Of a stretch of DNA of 64,000 nt, positions 61,666 through 64,000 are shown in pieces; positions within the stretch are counted from its first letter, which is position 1; every line of letters starts with the position of its first letter. A program made the translations under genes and the position numbers. Source of the stretch: Styela clava (lineage: Eukaryota; Chordata; Ascidiacea; Stolidobranchia; Styelidae); assembly GCF_964204865.1 (NCBI RefSeq), contig NC_135258.1, forward strand, positions 16,049,001 to 16,113,000, in the 5' to 3' direction. The notes beneath the pieces are model-generated. The model made no database searches and had not been told where the DNA came from. It worked only from the letters and a program-made list of their open reading frames with translations.

Positions 61666-62673
61666 GGTAATGTTCACGACCACGCTCGAAAATCTGTCTG
61701 AGCGAGAAAAGTGACTGAGCGGATGCGAAAAGGGAGCATTGTTACGTCACTTTTTGCATCTTGCTGATTGGCCAAAGTCACGAAGTAAACAAGGAAGTCG
61801 ATGGTTGGGGTTAAGGTTCATTTAAGAGTCCTGCTCCACACAAAGATATTTCTGTAACGCTTCGGCTTGACCAAAATCAGTTCTCCTCAGACAAGCAGTT
61901 CACAAGAACTATTTTTCGAAAATTTCCGGTGGCTCTATGGGATTCGTTTTTTTCTGTGTGCGAGGACGTCATCATGTTATGTATGCTTCGTGTCGCAGAT
62001 GAATAACTCCGATTCTTTCTGGACTTGGAGCCTACCTAAGTCGAGTCGAGAAAATTTGAGAATAGGACTTGTGTTGAACCTATTTCGCCATGGCCTAAAA
62101 TCCATAAAAAGTGGGTCAAAATGAGACCATAGTTATATGCTGACCCCCGGATGCAACAGTGACACACTTAACAATCTTCGTAAATTATGGACCCAATTCT
62201 TAGTTTCTTTGGTGGTGGGTCTTATGCTGTAACACTTTACGTTTTATATGTTGGTTAAACGCGATTACATTTATTTCGGGAGTCAGAACAAATTGTCAGC
62301 CATCAGGGCTAAATATAGCACGAGGTGAGAGTATGTGGTTCCCCTTATGACTAAGCTGTCTTAAAATTCCCAGTTTCGGCAAAAAAATCTAATCTAGTCA
62401 TCGGCTGACGAAAGAAGCCGACTAAACTCTTGGTCCTCAAAATTCGCACTCGCCAAACAACAGAGAATGAGATAAGAATAAGTTAGAATAGCATAGATAA
62501 GTATACATTTCTTAGTTAGGCATAATATAAAAACATGATCTGTGGCACGGGAGAAGCCAAGAAAAAAATCTACAGTTACAGCAGCTTCAATAATTAAAAA
62601 TATATGATAATATAAAATAAATGCTTGAAGTAATACTAAATATCTAAATTAATTTTGTGACGAACTATGATAC

Positions 62674-64000
62674 TCATTTAGGCTTATCATGATCACACCA
62701 GGGTGTTTTAATGATATCACATAGTAACTCTACATTATACACTGTGACAGGAGCACCATCAATTGTTATATCTTTTTGTGAAGCTAGTTTGTATTGCACA
62801 GTATCAAAACCAGTTTCAGTATCTCTTTTGAATTGCACCTGAGTAAATAAAATGTTCACATTGTCTGAATTGAATAACTTAAATAAGTTTATTTTTCTCA
62901 CCAACAAAAATTTTGTGAAAATTGGCACATATCACGTTAATATAATTATAAATGGACAGCCAATCTTCGAGAGAGTATTCAAGATGGTCGGGATTCCAAA
63001 ATCCGTAATTGTGTAATAGTAAAAATGACTACATTATAAAAAATAGCTTCATATAAACCTGTTTTTGTGATCCATATCTTTTATAATCTCTTGGTCTCTT
63101 AACTTTATCGTGGATATGTTTGAAAGTGTTGTAACCAGTGGTGATTCCTGTTGGCCTGAGCAGCTGTAAAAGAATACAGAATTTTTTCTTGCCGACCATG
63201 CCATTCAACATACCGTAATACATAAATCATATTCACAAACACAGCCATTTTGGTAACATGGATACTATAACATGGAAACTATATAGTGCTAGAGTGGACA
63301 AAAAATACGCAAATATATGATTTAAGTGATATAAGATTCAAAACTAACAATATGGACTAATCACTAGGGCTTTGTAAACTGACTAATAGAATGCTGTTAC
63401 AACAAAGTACAATATTCTTCATGAAAACATATACAAACAAAATGTCTATTAATTTGAGAAACAGCTCTATAAACTCTAAATTGCAGGAAGTAGTACAATA
63501 CCTGTAAATTATTCTCTTTCATTCTCATAAAAAATTCATCATCTTCTCTCCCCCATCCCCAGAATATATTTGACATTCCTTTGCACTAAATAAGAGACAA
63601 TATTATTCAATAATACAATGTGAAAGGAATACCGGTAAATATAAAATCTTTCTCGAGATTTTCAATATATTTCTTTTTATCTATATTATAACAAAAACAT
63701 GACAGATCCTTGTTTTATAGACATATTTCCATTCACATTCTAATCTTTTCAGCCCTTACGGAACCAGAGAATGAACATCCATATAAATCTAATGGGTTCA
63801 CTCAAAAATTAACTGATGATTGACCAAAACTAGACTTGTGAGAATATGGGAAGTGTAAAAAACTTTTAATCCCATACAAATGAAACTTACTTCACTACTT
63901 GTCTGAAATAAACAACCATTTATCTAACATTCCAAATTCATTGGAACTCACCAATGCAAAATCAGACATTTTCAACATTAATACTCCACCGACATATTTA
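62674..64000 (-). CDS. B4GALT7: beta-1,4-galactosyltransferase 7, C-terminal exons (partial)
   Basis: Four exons on the minus strand in phase: 64000-63952 (partial), 63585-63502, 63163-63059, 62838-62674 with TGA. They give [15 protein letters not shown], then [40 protein letters not shown], and [20 protein letters not shown] followed by [11 protein letters not shown] is the galactosyltransferase family's GWGxEDDD-type acceptor/metal region; ITTGYxTFxHxHD and the late TPWC are characteristic of B4GALT7. The enzyme adds the first galactose of the GAG-protein linker (Gal beta-1,4 to xylose) in the Golgi, so it is needed for proteoglycan synthesis. The type II membrane anchor and N-terminal half lie beyond the window. 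It ends with four extra polar residues after CDH. A possible 12-nt microexon lies at 63891-63902. Confidence 0.9.

Larger units (their letters stand above)
56682..62673. other. intergenic region between death-TIR-SAMD9 gene and B4GALT7
   Basis: It contains a tRNA-derived SINE (57071-57415), a hAT element with target duplication (58588-59203), a copy of the actggaccaattgctttg repeat (59230-59660), a LINE fragment (59981-60421) with a likely 3' tail (61555-61665), and a relic of the palindrome spacer sequence (61820-61910). The promoter of the death-TIR-SAMD9 gene should lie just right of 56681 but no core element was recognised. 61920-62673 shows nothing recognisable. Confidence 0.55.

Overview
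This is a eukaryotic (metazoan) nuclear window: AT-rich, with multi-exon genes whose GT/AG introns keep codon phase, metazoan signalling and glycosylation proteins, and many hAT-type and other transposable elements. The gene set (PERK, an SH3BP4/MACC1-like protein, TAPP/PLEKHA1, B4GALT7, a SAMD9-like protein) and the small, repeat-filled introns suggest an invertebrate deuterostome, perhaps a tunicate. The taxon is an inference. All gene models were spliced by eye and checked for phase only; no database search was run.

Layout. (1) 53-814, +: last two exons of an eIF2alpha kinase, best match PERK. (2) 815-5773: gene-free repeats. (3) 5774-15208, +: twelve-exon gene for a ~1199-aa protein reading SH2-like, disordered, ZU5/UPA, SH3, death domain, second death-like domain. 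(4) 15209-19209: an orphan coding exon, a SINE, a TTAA-flanked piggyBac-like element. (5) 32712-19210, -: nine-exon tandem-PH adaptor gene of the TAPP/PLEKHA1-2 family, apparently complete (572 aa). (6) 34341-35103, +: broken carboxylesterase/cholinesterase fragment. (7) 35104-41810: repeats including an hAT element with perfect target duplication, and an unidentified frameshifted coding remnant. (8) 56681-41811, -: four exons encoding ~1445 aa: death domain, TIR-like domain, then the SAMD9-type NTPase/TPR/OB module and a terminal Cys4 ribbon. Its introns hold a THAP-bearing foldback element, a 130-bp-arm palindrome, LINE and hAT fragments, and three hAT elements nested inside one another. (9) 56682-62673: SINE, hAT, LINE fragment. 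(10) 64000-62674, -: C-terminal exons of B4GALT7, running off the window.

The strongest candidate for something undescribed is the death-TIR-SAMD9 fusion. In vertebrate SAMD9 the same NTPase/TPR/OB module carries a SAM and an AlbA_2 nuclease region; here those are replaced by innate-immune adaptor domains, and the TIR-like region keeps a C-x-x-E in the place of the NADase glutamate. Second is the SH2-like/ZU5/SH3/death protein, whose SH2 has lost the phosphotyrosine-binding arginine.
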